Source of the DNA: Beaufortia kweichowensis
Taxonomy: Eukaryota; Chordata; Actinopteri; Cypriniformes; Gastromyzontidae
Direction: 5' to 3'
NCBI GenBank assembly: GCA_019155185.1
Contig: CM032794.1
Location: 12,750,721-12,814,720, forward strand
Length of the DNA: 64,000 nt
In this document: piece by piece, positions 45,900 to 58,400 of the stretch
Layout of the letters: each line of letters starts with the position of its first letter
Position numbering within the stretch: position 1 is the first letter of the stretch
The notes under the pieces: generated by a model
What the model saw: only the letters and a program-made list of their open reading frames with translations
Databases searched by the model: none
Told to the model about the DNA's origin: nothing
Position numbers and translations under genes: made by a program

Positions 45900-46937
45900 T
45901 CAAATATCTGTAAGCTCCTTATGTTCAACACCATTCGAATCGTCCATCTTGCCAAGTCGTAGTCCAGAATCCTGTAAAAAGCCATCTTTTGCTTGAGGTG
46001 TTTGTGATGCTAAGTCTTGAAAGAGCCTCACTATACCGGATTTCCTCAGATTTCCATGAAAGTTTTTAGAAGCAAACACATACAGCACAGGGTTCACTGA
46101 GCTGCTAATAAAAGCCAGTGCTCCGGAAATGAACACAGCACCATCTGTGATATGGGACAATTCGGCTGATTTTCCTACTAGAAGAAGCACTGTCCTTGTG
46201 ATGTTGACAGTATGATATGGTAGCCAACACAAAATGAAGACTATAACCACCCCACCAATAAGGAACATAGATTTCTGTTTAATCCTGAAGCGCACCTTTT
46301 GGAGCTGTGTGGCAACCTGGCAATAGCAGATTGCAAGGGTGGCAAATGGGATAATAAATCCAAGCAGAGTCTCCAAACACATACAAAAAACTTCTAAAGA
46401 CACAGACTTGTACTCCCAGTACAAGCAATGCTTCTCTCCACCATCATCATTATCAACATATTGAGTCAGAATAACTGGAATTCCCAAAATGAATGACAGG
46501 ATCCAAATCACTGCCAGTATTTTGGACATGGATGTCCCATGTTGCCAATACAGCATTTTTAAAGGGTACCTGACAGCCAGAAAGCGTTCCACACTCATAA
46601 TGGTAATGAGAAAGACGCTGCTGTACATACAGGCAATTATGATGTATACCATGGCTTTGCAGGTTGCCTCACCGAACACCCAGGAATGAGCCAGTGAGAA
46701 GATCCAGAGAGGAAGAGTGATCAGCACCAGAAGGTCTGCGACTGCTAGATGAAGGATAAGCAGAACCGTGTGCGAGCGCTGTTTCACATGCTTCAGGATG
46801 GTCCACACCACTAACAGGTTCCCAGGCGTTCCCACTAAAAAGCACAGACCCAGAATCACACAGGCTATGGTGTCCCCTGTAGTTGACCAGTCGTCTGATA
46901 CTGTATCATTGCCACTATAAAGAGAAGACATGTTCAT
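45900..46937 (-). CDS. leukotriene B4 receptor-like GPCR, copy B
   Basis: Single-exon, 345-residue class A receptor 0.74 kb upstream of copy A on the same strand. It has N-terminal glycosylation sites (NMS, NDT), the same TM1-TM3 block as copy A ending SVERFLAVRYP, a different second intracellular loop, an ECL2 Cys in KHCLYWEY, CWLPYH in TM6 and NPVLYVFA in TM7. The tail ends KELTDI. Outside the shared block it diverges clearly from copy A, which suggests an old tandem duplication later homogenised in one segment. It is BLT-like; the ligand is not established. Confidence 0.84.
   Translation of the reverse strand: MNMSSLYSGNDTVSDDWSTTGDTIACVILGLCFLVGTPGNLLVVWTILKHVKQRSHTVLLILHLAVADLLVLITLPLWIFSLAHSWVFGEATCKAMVYIIIACMYSSVFLITIMSVERFLAVRYPLKMLYWQHGTSMSKILAVIWILSFILGIPVILTQYVDNDDGGEKHCLYWEYKSVSLEVFCMCLETLLGFIIPFATLAICYCQVATQLQKVRFRIKQKSMFLIGGVVIVFILCWLPYHTVNITRTVLLLVGKSAELSHITDGAVFISGALAFISSSVNPVLYVFASKNFHGNLRKSGIVRLFQDLASQTPQAKDGFLQDSGLRLGKMDDSNGVEHKELTDI
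46564..46865 (-). repeat. near-identical block shared by the two receptor genes (copy B)
   Basis: Partner of 44805-45106. Silent codon positions are conserved as well as amino acids, so protein-level selection alone does not explain it. Confidence 0.9.
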
Positions 46938-49900
46938 ATTTGTCTGGTTTCAGTTGATCAAAGATCAGAGTGAAACTCTCTGACTTGAAGTTCCGCAAGA
47001 TTTAGCTTACAAAGCAAATCAGACACCCATGCTTTTTATACAATCGAAGTAAAGAGTTACTTTTAAAAACAAATGGTGCCTATTATAGAAATAGTAGAGT
47101 AAGTTATCACAAAAAAGTGTGACATTACTAGTTTGTGATTTAAATAGTTTCAGTATTCTTTAGTTTCTGTAGTATGAATGAGCGAGCTCGAGAAGCGGAA
47201 AGAAAGAACATATAGCAAGAAAACACTAAAATCACAGATACACTATTGATGCACAATAGACATCAATACATGTCTATTGTATAAAACTATGATCCTGAAA
47301 ATGATTATGGACAGTAGTTAAATCACATTCAATGTTTAAAAATGTAACATCCCATGATTGCAAACATATGATATTACATGACATGACATATAATATATTA
47401 TATTTAATATATAATATTAGGTATTTTATATGCCATGATAAGACTGCTGACATTTAAAAATCTTGAAAATGTCCATATTATAACCTAAACCTTTCACCTA
47501 AACTGTCTGTGGTCAATTATTTTCTTTGTATGTAATGTTTATTTAAGGATGTGTTATCTATTAAGAAACTAAATGACAACAATTTCGAAAATGAAAGGAA
47601 CTGTAAAATCTACAGTCGAGGAACAGTTACTGAAAGTGCTTTGTGTCACTCTCGCACCTGTAAACGCAATAAAACTGCTCATGAATGTGACTTTGTAGCG
47701 CCATCTCCTGGTCATACTTCATACATACAGTTCTTTTACCATTTGGTTTTCTGATTACATACATCATGTTCACCCAAGGCAGTCCGCTGCAGCTGTGAGC
47801 CAGTAGACAATAAATAATGTTATGTTCAGAAGTAAAACAAATTGGACTTTCTTCAGGATGTGAACTGTGAAGTTAAATGACCGTCCATCTCCTGTGCCAT
47901 TTCTTCTAGGTTGCCTCAAGGTGTGAACCCTTTCAGAGTCGAGTCTTGGCAGGTTTACATGCGTACACAGAGTGTGTCCATTACATTAAATTTGATTCAT
48001 AGAAATGAAAAAATAAATGTAATCACTGTTTTATGCTACATTATAAGATATGCTTTTAAATCTGTCAGAATTTATGCAACAGATTCAAAGGACAGTGAGC
48101 ACATGCTGTAGCAACATGCCTGTGGAATTCAATGAAAAAACTGTAACTAAGATAGAGTTACTCTAGTCAAACAGCTTCGGTAAGCAGATCATTTTATCTA
48201 TACCATAAAGAAATAATGTAGATGACAAAAGGAAAAGTTTATGTGGAAGCTTTAATACAGAATGTGGGTGTACGAGACCATATAAGTCCATTAGTTCAAT
48301 CAATATTCATATTTTAGTTCCAAGACACATTTTTACAGTAAATGCCATCACAAACTTAAGGTAAATTACTGTTTGTTCATCTAAATGTTTCACTAAAATG
48401 TGCATATTGGAATTTGTTTGAACTTTTGGAGTGACATATCCATTTACAGTCATTGTTTTGAGCTGATTTTCTTTCATTACAGAGAGGTTTTTGGATGACA
48501 GCTTACTATTTTAGACATGGAGCCCAAATAAATCCACTCCTTTCCACTGAGATCTTAACCACATACTTGAAGAAAACACACATGTTTGTTTTGCACTCCA
48601 CTAACACTAACACAGTAATTGTCAAAAGACCTTAAAGAAATTGAACAGATGAGGTGTCATGTGAAGCATCCTTCAAACACCAGAACAGAATCTGCAGTGT
48701 GTTTCTAACAGTGAAGAGCGGGCAAAATTTAGACACTTCCTCCTATTCTACATCCAAATTCTCAGTCTGTACAGCCCCTCAACCACCTGCTCCAGATGTT
48801 ACTGAGTGCCTGAGATGCAACAACACTCTGTCACTGCAGTTAGTGAGTGCACAAGAAGACCTCTGGGGAATGTAAATAAAAGGAGGATAAGGAGGCGCAA
48901 ATTTCTTCCATCTGTGTCCATTGGACAGGACTGGCCATACTGATGAGGGACACAATGGACAGCTCAAGGACAGAACCCTGGAGAGACTGTTAGGTTCAGT
49001 AAGGACTGCAATTACAGTAGTGTTGATATCTCCATGAATAGTGAGATGATTAGTGCACACCAGCAGAACCCTGCTATACACACAGGCTACACACAACACA
49101 AAGATATGGACCATTTACAATGCAAAGAGACAAACCCTGACACCTGTGTGACAAAACAAAAAAGACTAATGCAAGCTATAAACATAACAAGAGCCCAGAG
49201 GGCCTGTTACAATCTCTCAACAGTGTCAGCAGGACAGCAGCTCCCACATTCCAGCAGCACAGGTCAATTTTGGGGAGAAGCAGGAACATGTTTGTGCTAC
49301 AGACACTGGGAAAAGCCTTATGCTGAAACATGGTATACAATAGTAATACCATATTACTTTGATGCATAGCATAGAACTGAATGATTACCATATTTGATAT
49401 GGTTTTTACACCATATTTAAAAAAAGTATTCGAAATATGAGACAATTATTTTTTGATCAGTAAACATTATCATAAAGTATGTTTTAAAATATTTTTGTAA
49501 AAAAAAAATTGCAGTCTGATAAGTAATTTGTAATATGCCTGAAAATAGTCAATAAGAAATGACAATAGAATGAGGTGAAGGAAACACAGCAGGCTTTAAT
49601 GGATCTTTTTCTCTGTTTAAATTGATATGGAATACGTTGTGGGACAAGCTTTCACCTGCGCTAAGTTTTAGATGGCCAGTAGTTTTAAGTGATTTATGCT
49701 GTTTTTATCATATAGATACAAACCGCAACAAAAAAACCCGTATGACTATGTACATATGAGCGTCCCTGTGAGCTGCTGTGGTCATTGTGCGCCACCTGCT
49801 GGGGGTTTTGTGGCAGAGACTTAGAAACAGTTATTATACGACATAGAACTAGAACACAGAGGAGATAAATATTACACAACTTATGTTTAAAAACATTCAA

Positions 49901-50212
49901 ATACATTACATGATTAAGATTAAGAGAATATTTTGACATTTACTCCCGTACGACATTTTAAATTGTTTAACCCCATAACGAATGGATTCTGACAACCTGA
50001 GTTGATTTTTTTGGCATGTTTTTATTACTTCTAGACATGGAAAAAATTGCTACATCCGATGAAAGGAAATTCATCGTCCACGAAAAAGACTTGTGCAATA
50101 TAAAATATAATGATCTGTACAGCTTCCTGTCAAAGCAAACAAGACAGCTCATACCATGTGTGACGTCACTTCTCATTTATTTGCATAATATACATATTTA
50201 ATACCATTTAAA

Positions 50213-50303
<91 letters not shown>

Positions 50304-50309
50304 CATACA

Positions 50310-50362
<53 letters not shown>

Positions 50363-50367
50363 TATAT
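50213..50367. repeat. (TATACA)n / (TA)n repeat
   Basis: A CATATA hexamer array merges into TA dinucleotides over about 155 bp. Confidence 0.93.
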
Positions 50368-50844
50368 TTAATATCATTAATTTTTGTTTGACAAGTATTC
50401 TAATATTTACCTCAAAATGTTTGACATGTAGAAATATGCTGAAAGGTTATTGCAATCGCTCATATTCCTAATAATCTTTTTATTCTCTTTAATATTTGTG
50501 CTATTTTCATACCAGCATTGTACATTTAGATTGTCTCCATTTTATTTTAGAGAGCTCTGTATAGTGGCAATATATTTTACTATTCACGTTTGGAAATCAA
50601 TGTTTCTTTTATTTATTAAATAAATTATGAATGATAAACTTATAAGTTTATCATTCAAGATTTTATATTTTATCAAATTATTATTATTATTGTTTGTTGT
50701 ATTTATTGTTGTATTTATTATTATTATCTTTTTTATATTTCAGAAGCCACACTTACAGATAACTAGACACACAAACTACTAGGATACCTAAAACAAATGT
50801 GTTAGCATTTAATCAGAAGAAATCAATGCTTGGGAATTATGCTA

Positions 50845-50846
<2 letters not shown>

Positions 50847-50877
<31 letters not shown>
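50847..50877. repeat. (AAT)10 microsatellite
   Basis: About ten AAT trinucleotide units. Confidence 0.93.
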
Positions 50878-50878
<1 letters not shown>

Positions 50879-52263
50879 CTAAATTCCTCTTCTTGCTCCC
50901 TATTCAAACATTCTAATCACAGTTGAGTCCCATTATTAAGTGCATATTTTCTGCCCTGTAGAAAGGAAAGCATAACAGATATAGAAGTTTATAACACTAA
51001 GCTTATGTCTGAAGGACAATATTTATACTAGAAGCTTAACATGCAATATTAATGTATCTTGCCCACAGTGTAGTCTATATCTTCAGCACAGCAAGAAAGT
51101 GTTTTTACATCTTTGCTTCATTTGTTTTGATCAGGTAACACTGTCTTTATCAAAGTTTTTGTGTGTGAACAAGCAAGTAAAGAAAACATACACACACAGT
51201 TTGTCTTAGAGTTCATCAGGCTACAACAGTAGCATAAACTTAACCGTGCTAATTTCTCACCCTAGAAGTGTTTAAAGATATTTAGGTTAAAACACATACC
51301 ACTGTCAATAACAAGACTAACTAAGAATCACTTTACCTTTGTTAGGGTTGTGCAGAAACTGAACACCAGCCTTCAGTGTTTGTCAGATTTCAGATTTTCT
51401 TTACCATATGCCAAAAAAACCAACAAAGAATACAATGACAAATAAAAACTCTTTTCCGTTTTCAGTACAAATCAATTCATCTTTATTACTTGTGTGTGTG
51501 AACTTGTTAGGAAAAAAATTGAACACTTTAGTACACATTCATGCTCCAGCTAGAAGTGGAACCTGTTAAGCATATTAAGAATGATGTTTTTGTTGTTTGT
51601 ACACTTTTGAATTGTATTGCTGACAAAGAATGGCACTTTAGTGACCCCCAAACTTGTATAAACTAAGCACAGTCCTGTAAATCCTAAATGTCCTCAAAGC
51701 ACCACTGGTGCAACTATTTACAAACAATATACATTTTGCTTCTCGTTTTACTTATTAATGTAAATAAGAGAACTGAAATGAAAAACATCTTTCCAAACAG
51801 GCAGCAGCAGTACCTAGCACCTAGGAGCAGCAATGTAGGGCTGAGCTGACCTGAGGTCAGCCTTAGGATAGTTAATACCATGATGACCCCTGATTCTGCT
51901 CGGATTCGGGATCAGGTCAGAGGCATAATAATACCAAACTGAACCGACTGACCACAGGTCAGTCTTTAAGCGAATCCTATAAAGAACACAATAGAAAGAA
52001 CACCTCTTTGTCATGTAACAAATGCTTTAAACGTAACTGAAACTTATGCTCAGAAATGTAGACTTGCCTTTTAACATTAAGGCCTATTGTCTCAAAATCA
52101 ATTAATTGCAGTCTGCAGCAAGTGGGCAACAAAAATAGTGGGAACTGCTTAACTAAAAAGTTCAGAAGTATATTGTACACCACTACAGTAATTATTTACA
52201 GTTAATAATACAGCAAAGAACACTACTGTTCGAAACATCCGAAAAAAGATAAATACAAGAATA

Positions 52264-52269
52264 TTTATT
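52264..52269 (-). terminator. candidate polyadenylation signal, plekhg4
   Basis: TTTATT on the plus strand gives AATAAA on the minus strand, about 200 nt after the tentative stop. It depends on the terminal exon call. Confidence 0.35.
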
Positions 52270-52466
52270 CAGCTTTATAGATAATTTTTAAATTTATATA
52301 AAAGCTAAAAAGTGGTTTGAAAAAGAAAGACACAGTGCTATTTCGAGCGCTTTTTAAACTCCATGTGAGATGAGATTTTCTGGCACTCAACGGGAACAAT
52401 AAATAGTAGCTCTGTATTCCTCTTCGGTGTGGTAATGTGGTCTTCTTATGCTTAAGCAGCCGGATA

Positions 52467-52472
52467 TTAAAC
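52467..52472 (-). CDS. plekhg4: tentative plekhg4 terminal codons (Val-stop)
   Basis: The first plausible minus-strand acceptor downstream, CCTATAG, is followed at once by GTT TAA, which would end the protein ...YISAV. An AATAAA on the minus strand at 52269-52264 follows 200 nt later. Another last exon cannot be excluded. Confidence 0.4.
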   Translation of the reverse strand, partial: V

Positions 52473-55400
52473 CTATAGGATTTGAGAATAACACGTTACA
52501 TTACATGCCTGCATCCTGGAATAAACAAGCATGAATAATGCATTTCATATGCTGAGATGAGTGTTATACTAAACATGCACATGCTGTGGAAGTGTGATGT
52601 GATGGAGCAAAAGCCAAACTTACTGCAGCAGAGCTTACTGAGCTCACACTATTGTGGAGGGACCTATCACCTGAGCTTCTCCCTGTGGGGAGAGGGGAAA
52701 GGGGTGCAGGAGGTTACATTACAGGTCAACGTGGAGCTTGATCAGTGTTCTCTGGAGTACAGTGCTAGCATATGCATGATGTCATGAAATGTTTATGCAT
52801 TAGTGATCAGTTACTCGATGTGGGCAGCTCTGTGGTTAGTTTAGATACGGATGATCCACTCTCACTCGGGCTAATATTTCTTTAGCATGATCGCCGTTAT
52901 GTTTCTCTTTGGGAGAAAATATATGCAAACTAACATAACTCACATTAAATGGCTGTAATTTCTTATATCCAAAATAAAGGCCATGCTGGTGATATTCAGT
53001 TCAACAGCTCTCATGCGTGTACGACATTGCTCAATTAAAGACAAATGACCCATTTCAGCCAGCTGGATACACTTGATCAATCCCACACACAGCTGGTAGA
53101 CATGACTGTTCTGTTTATTTGTTTCTTTTGAAATCATGTTTATTGTGGTTCAGGTGTGGCTGGGATTATGTAAATATCTGTGAGACAGTCTCAGACACAC
53201 ACACACACACATGTAATACTAACCGCTGAGATATACTGGCTATTAAAGCAGGGTTTCTCCTGTGTGGGAGACGTGATGGAGGAGTAACAGGATGAGTCGC
53301 ATGGTGAGCTGGGCTCCTCGGACAGAGCCTCCGGCAGGTGACTGGAAACACAACCGCTGTCCGAGCCACTCGAGCCGCTGCCAGACAGACAGTGAGACGA
53401 CGAACCCGAGCTCTCTGTAGCTAGAGACAGACACAAAAGCTCAACATTACATGTGCTTTGATATCTGCAAACAGAACATGCATTGTAAAAAATGAACCGC
53501 ATACAGCAAAGAAACCACAAAAAAGGATCTGACCCATAAAAGGCTCTGTTTATACTGTAACAAATACACACTTGTGTGTTACTACAGCATGCTACAGTTA
53601 CAACAGTGAAGTTGTTGACTTTTAAGATTAAAACTATTCTATGATCAGTCCACCCCCAATGTTGATAACAGCCTCTGTTACATACTCATGGAAGGCTGAC
53701 TGCTGGTCTCATGCTCCAGTTCGTCCTCCTCGATGCAGGGGCTGATGAGCGGTCTCTCCCCTGCTAACAGGGTTTGACTGCTGTACATGTGAAGATTTAA
53801 TGGCCCCAGCAGTGTGGAAGAAGAGGGGCCGCCGGACACCGGAGTGCCGCTAACAGGAGTGTTTACTGCAGCTCGTTTGAATGGGTTCGAGTGGTCAAAC
53901 AGAGAGACGGCAATGGAGGCTCTCGTCCTAGCCCCTGTTACAGAAGAGAAAGAATAATGCTGGGATCATCAACACTTTTTTGCTGTCCGAGCCAATAAAA
54001 AGTTTTCTCCTGTTTCAGCTTAATATGCAGAAGTAGACTGTTTTCCCTGAAAAGTGTTAATTTGGTGCTTTGTGTGTGTAAGTGTCCACAATAGTATGAA
54101 TTTTGATTGCTTAACCAATAGCAGACACAGCGTATGTGTGGAAAATCTGTTAAGAAATCTTTAAGAAAGTAATTCTGCTAGGTGATGTTAGTGGGGCAGA
54201 TATGACAACAATCAGCTTTCAAAATCAACACAAGACTTTAGAATTCAGCAAACCAAAGTCAACATCACCAAACTGTTCAATGTTATGATGTTAATTCGAT
54301 CATGTTAGAGTAAACAGGCTCACCTCTGCCTTTCATTATGTAATCGATGGCTCTGTCATTGATAGCAGCATCACTGGGTTTAATGTCCAGATAGGGTTTA
54401 TTTCCCACACCCATAGAGACCATCTCTTGCATTCGAATTTCTGCATGCACACACACATTATATAAAACATTATTTTTTCTATGTATTAACACACACACAC
54501 ACACACACAAAGATGTTAACATTAAGATGATGACAGACATTAAAATGAGTGTAAAACTGGTTTCCACAAACTGATAAAAATAAATATGCAAACAAAATCA
54601 TTTGGAAAGGTTAAACAATGCATGTAATTTGCATCATTCTCTCATGCTGAGAAGCATGCCAAACTCTAGAAATATAATAGTGGTGTGACTTTGTTTTACT
54701 CAGCTTCCTGTCTGCCTGAGGCCCTAACTGTTCTACAACAACATCTGTAGATATATTAAGGTGCCACAGTGTGTAATAGAAGAATTTCAGCTCTTTTATT
54801 ATTGCTTTAGTGTGTTGAACAAAACAAATCCAAAGAAATATTCGAAGCTCAACCACTTCAATTCTTTCTCACCTTTATTTCGCGTGGCCTGTTGCCACAG
54901 TATCCGTGCGACGTCGGAAGTCCAGGCGTGCTTGATTTCAGCTGTGCTGGCCTGGAGAATGTAGGCCTGGTTCTTTGAAGTTCTCCTGCGGAACCAGATC
55001 TCAAACCTCAGAGCATTTTCACCCGATGTCTCTGTCATACCTACATCAGCCGTCTATAGGAAGAATGGGAGACAATAAATGACATAAAATAATGAAAGAA
55101 TATATAATATAATCACTGTTGCATACTGAGCACTGTAACAAACACACAACTTTAAGTGTTTACCTTAAAAGAATGTTTGTATATGTAAACATCCAGGCCA
55201 CCCTCTATCCGTTTGGGTTTGCTGAACAGCACTAGATCCTCAAACAGGAACACGTGTCTTTGGCACTTCTTCCTGCCATACCAAATCGTGAACTCATCTT
55301 GACGCACCAACTGGCCCTGTTCCTTTAGATTTACCTGAGGTCACATACAGTCAAAGAGAATGTTTTAGTGAACATGTGTAAGGCTCAGGTGTGTATTCAC

Positions 55401-58400
55401 GCTCTTGCTCAGACTCACATCACAGTCTCTGATGGCATCCATGGCGAGCAGATCGTTCCCATGGCGAAGCTGGAATTTGACCATCTCGGCGGCAGCACGT
55501 AGGTACGTTAGCTCCTGCTCCTGAACCTCATTCACTTCTTTGATCAGGTCTTTGAGCAGCAGTGCGTACTTACTCATGCGCTGGATGGGTTTCAGAAGGT
55601 ATGACGCAAGGTCCATCTTATCCTCCAACTCCAGCTGCTTATGCTGGAAAGAGAGAAAGTTGCTGATATAAATTTATTTAGATTCAATCTATTTAGAGTA
55701 AATCAAGATATGTATCAATTTAATTGTGTGGTCTGCTGCATGTATTATCCATTTGCTCACCCTGAAAAAGCTGTTTCCATGGCTGGCCAGAAGCGCATAT
55801 GACTTTGGCTTGTTTTTGCTGTACAGGGCGTATAAGCTGAACTGGTCTTGCTGTAAGTTTACATGGAAAAAAGAACAAAAGCAATATGTCAGGGTTAACA
55901 ACCACCTTTCCTCGTTAACGACGAACAACATCTCTTGTTGTTCCGGAAATAGATGGAAGGGAAATTTTCCCAAATAATTTCCAGGTGCACTTTTGTTTGG
56001 AAAAGCCTAATGGTTTTGTAATGTGTTTAGGTTCATATGGAAAGTGCCATAATTTTAGTGCAGCTATTGTTGTGCCAGGAATACGTCAAAAAGGATTTCA
56101 TCTAAGTTCGTGCTCTGCTATAGGTCAAACAGCCCACCTCTGTGTGCCTTTCTCTGTCTCTCTTTTCTGTGAATCACTGCCCTTAAAAGCGTCACAGAGA
56201 TCTGCATGTGTGCCGGAGCTATGAATTTACCACAACTATTGAGAAAATAAAGGAGGTACAGGTCGGTGTTCTTAAACTCATTTAAAGACCTCAGAACTCT
56301 GTGTGAGTAGTTGAAAGAGAGCACATTTTGAATAGTTTTACACTACTGTGCTTTCTTTGAATTAAGACAAAACACTCACTTTTAGGCTTGGTTTTTATAT
56401 GTACAAATTAAGCTCAAATTACCAAAAAATGCTTTAAAAAGAAACTGCAAAATGCAAAGAGATAGACTGAATAAAGAGACCGTCGTACATGTCGCAGGAA
56501 GCAGTGGCTGACGCGTAGTGGGTGGTTACAGCAGCTCTCCAGCTCTTTCAGAAAATACTGGCTGTGGAAGTCCACCAGTTTCTCCAGGTTGCCGAAAATG
56601 ACTGCGCTTTCCACGCAGGTCCTGCGGAAGGTCAGCACGCTCCATCTCTGGGAAATAGTTGTCAATGATGTACCGCAGAGAACGCACATACTCCCGCTCT
56701 GTTGTCACCATCTCATCCACAATGTGACGTAGTTTACTAAAGGATAGAAAGTGACAGACACATAGAAGTGTTAACATACTTGTGCTTACATTTTATGAGA
56801 TAAAGCTATTGGGCCAGTGGGACATTTATTTAAAGTGTACTGTAATTTTCTTTAAAAAAAAAAAAAAGTGTTGCATGCTTTATATGTTTGAGTCTAATAG
56901 TTTTGCCAGACTGTTTATAGAACAGCTGTTTCCCACATAGCCATCTTGACTCTCCAGGATGCCACTACACAGACAACAATCCAACCAATCAGATTTTGCT
57001 TTGACAGTGAAAGGTGTGATTTTTTAGTACACGTTTTAGTACTAAATTTCAGGTAATTCTGACATTTTATGTATCTTGTTTAGGACAAAAAACTTTTTAC
57101 CATTAACAGCACCATTAACTTCTCACCAGTCAAGTGACCATAACTGAACAAAATTTATTTTCTAAGACTTCACATGAATTCCAGACAGTATTCTTATCAG
57201 TGTCTTCCTTAAACATTTCCAATAACCGGACCACACAGGTCAAAACAGCTTGTTTTGAGTTATCTGGGTCTAAAAATCTGCGTCAACATCAACTCCGCAA
57301 TCCAGAGGTAACTTGAAGAATATGTTTTATAAGAAAGACACACAGATCTATACAGTAACCTCACTCCATCCATCTCTTGTACAGTATGTGGAGAACGAGA
57401 ACACAAACAAGTTCCCCACCACTTCAAAGCTCAGCAGAGCAGCTCCCACCTGGGAAAGTTATCTGTATCTCAGGCTCTTTCCCAGGGGGTTAAAGGGCCC
57501 ACAGCTGGAAAAGGCATCCACAGATGATTGTGGGGGCTGTGATCGTCTAATATGAGATGAAATCACTTCATGCACACGTCTAGCAATTTAACACTTGGCA
57601 GGGTATAAGAAAAGGAAATTCAGTCTGTGTGTGTTTTAAGCAGAAAAAGATTTTTTTTCAATCTTGGCTTCCTTTCGTGCGTCTAATTTAAGCATTCAGC
57701 TGTCAAACCTGTCAGTATCCATATATATTTTCCAGTGAGACAGGCTAAATATTTTTGTCTGTGTGTTTTGGCAGCACTTGGAGCAGGCAATGCATTACTG
57801 CAAAAGTGTATGCGTCTGTGCTTAAGTTTTATGCTAAAGCAAGCTTCAGTAAGCTGATCTCATGCCCTGCTTTCAACAGACCTCCACAGTTGATTGGATT
57901 AATGTTATAACAGGTGAGTGTGTGTTAATGCTTAGTGCACGTGCTTGTGTTTGACCCACCTGCCCTTGCTACGCTGTTCCGGAGCTGGACTCCCACTGCG
58001 GTGTGAATCAACAGAAGACCACCCGTGTATGGGCGGCAGTCGCGGGCTGTACGGCCGATCGATCACCTCAGTGCTGCTCACCTCCAGACCTTTGATAAAC
58101 ACCCCGGTGTTTCCTCTCCGCGCAGGTTCACTCAGAGTTCGCTGACAGGTTGCATAACGTGAAACACTTTCACTACCGCCTGTATCAAAGCTTTGAGTCT
58201 TCCGCAGAACCCTGTGGTTTGGTTCCATAGAGGAAAGGCTTGGGCTCGTGGAGCACGAAGATGCACACACCTGTTGAGGAGACTCATCTGTGGAGGCACT
58301 GCGTGTTAGTCTGTGGGATCTGACGGGTGTGCTGTGGGGGATTCTGTGCTCTATGCTATAGGTACTTCCTGTGTGGGTTTGGACAGAGTCACGAGTGTCT

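Larger units (their letters stand above)
46938..52466. other. intergenic, receptor copy B to plekhg4
   Basis: 5.5 kb, AT-rich. The short open frames lack homology or splice context. It contains the TATACA array and AAT repeats, and probably the plekhg4 3' UTR at its right end. I see no other gene. Confidence 0.6.

Noticed and set aside
44108..46937. Chemokine receptor (e.g. XCR/CCR type) identity for the two GPCRs
   Set aside because: They lack a DRYLAIV motif and the N-terminal and ECL3 Cys pair. The PGNxxVVWxILK and MYxSVxLIT features fit leukotriene B4 receptors better.
52557..52787. 76-codon plus-strand open frame near the plekhg4 3' end
   Set aside because: No recognised homology or regulatory context, and it lies in the terminal intron/UTR region of the minus-strand gene.
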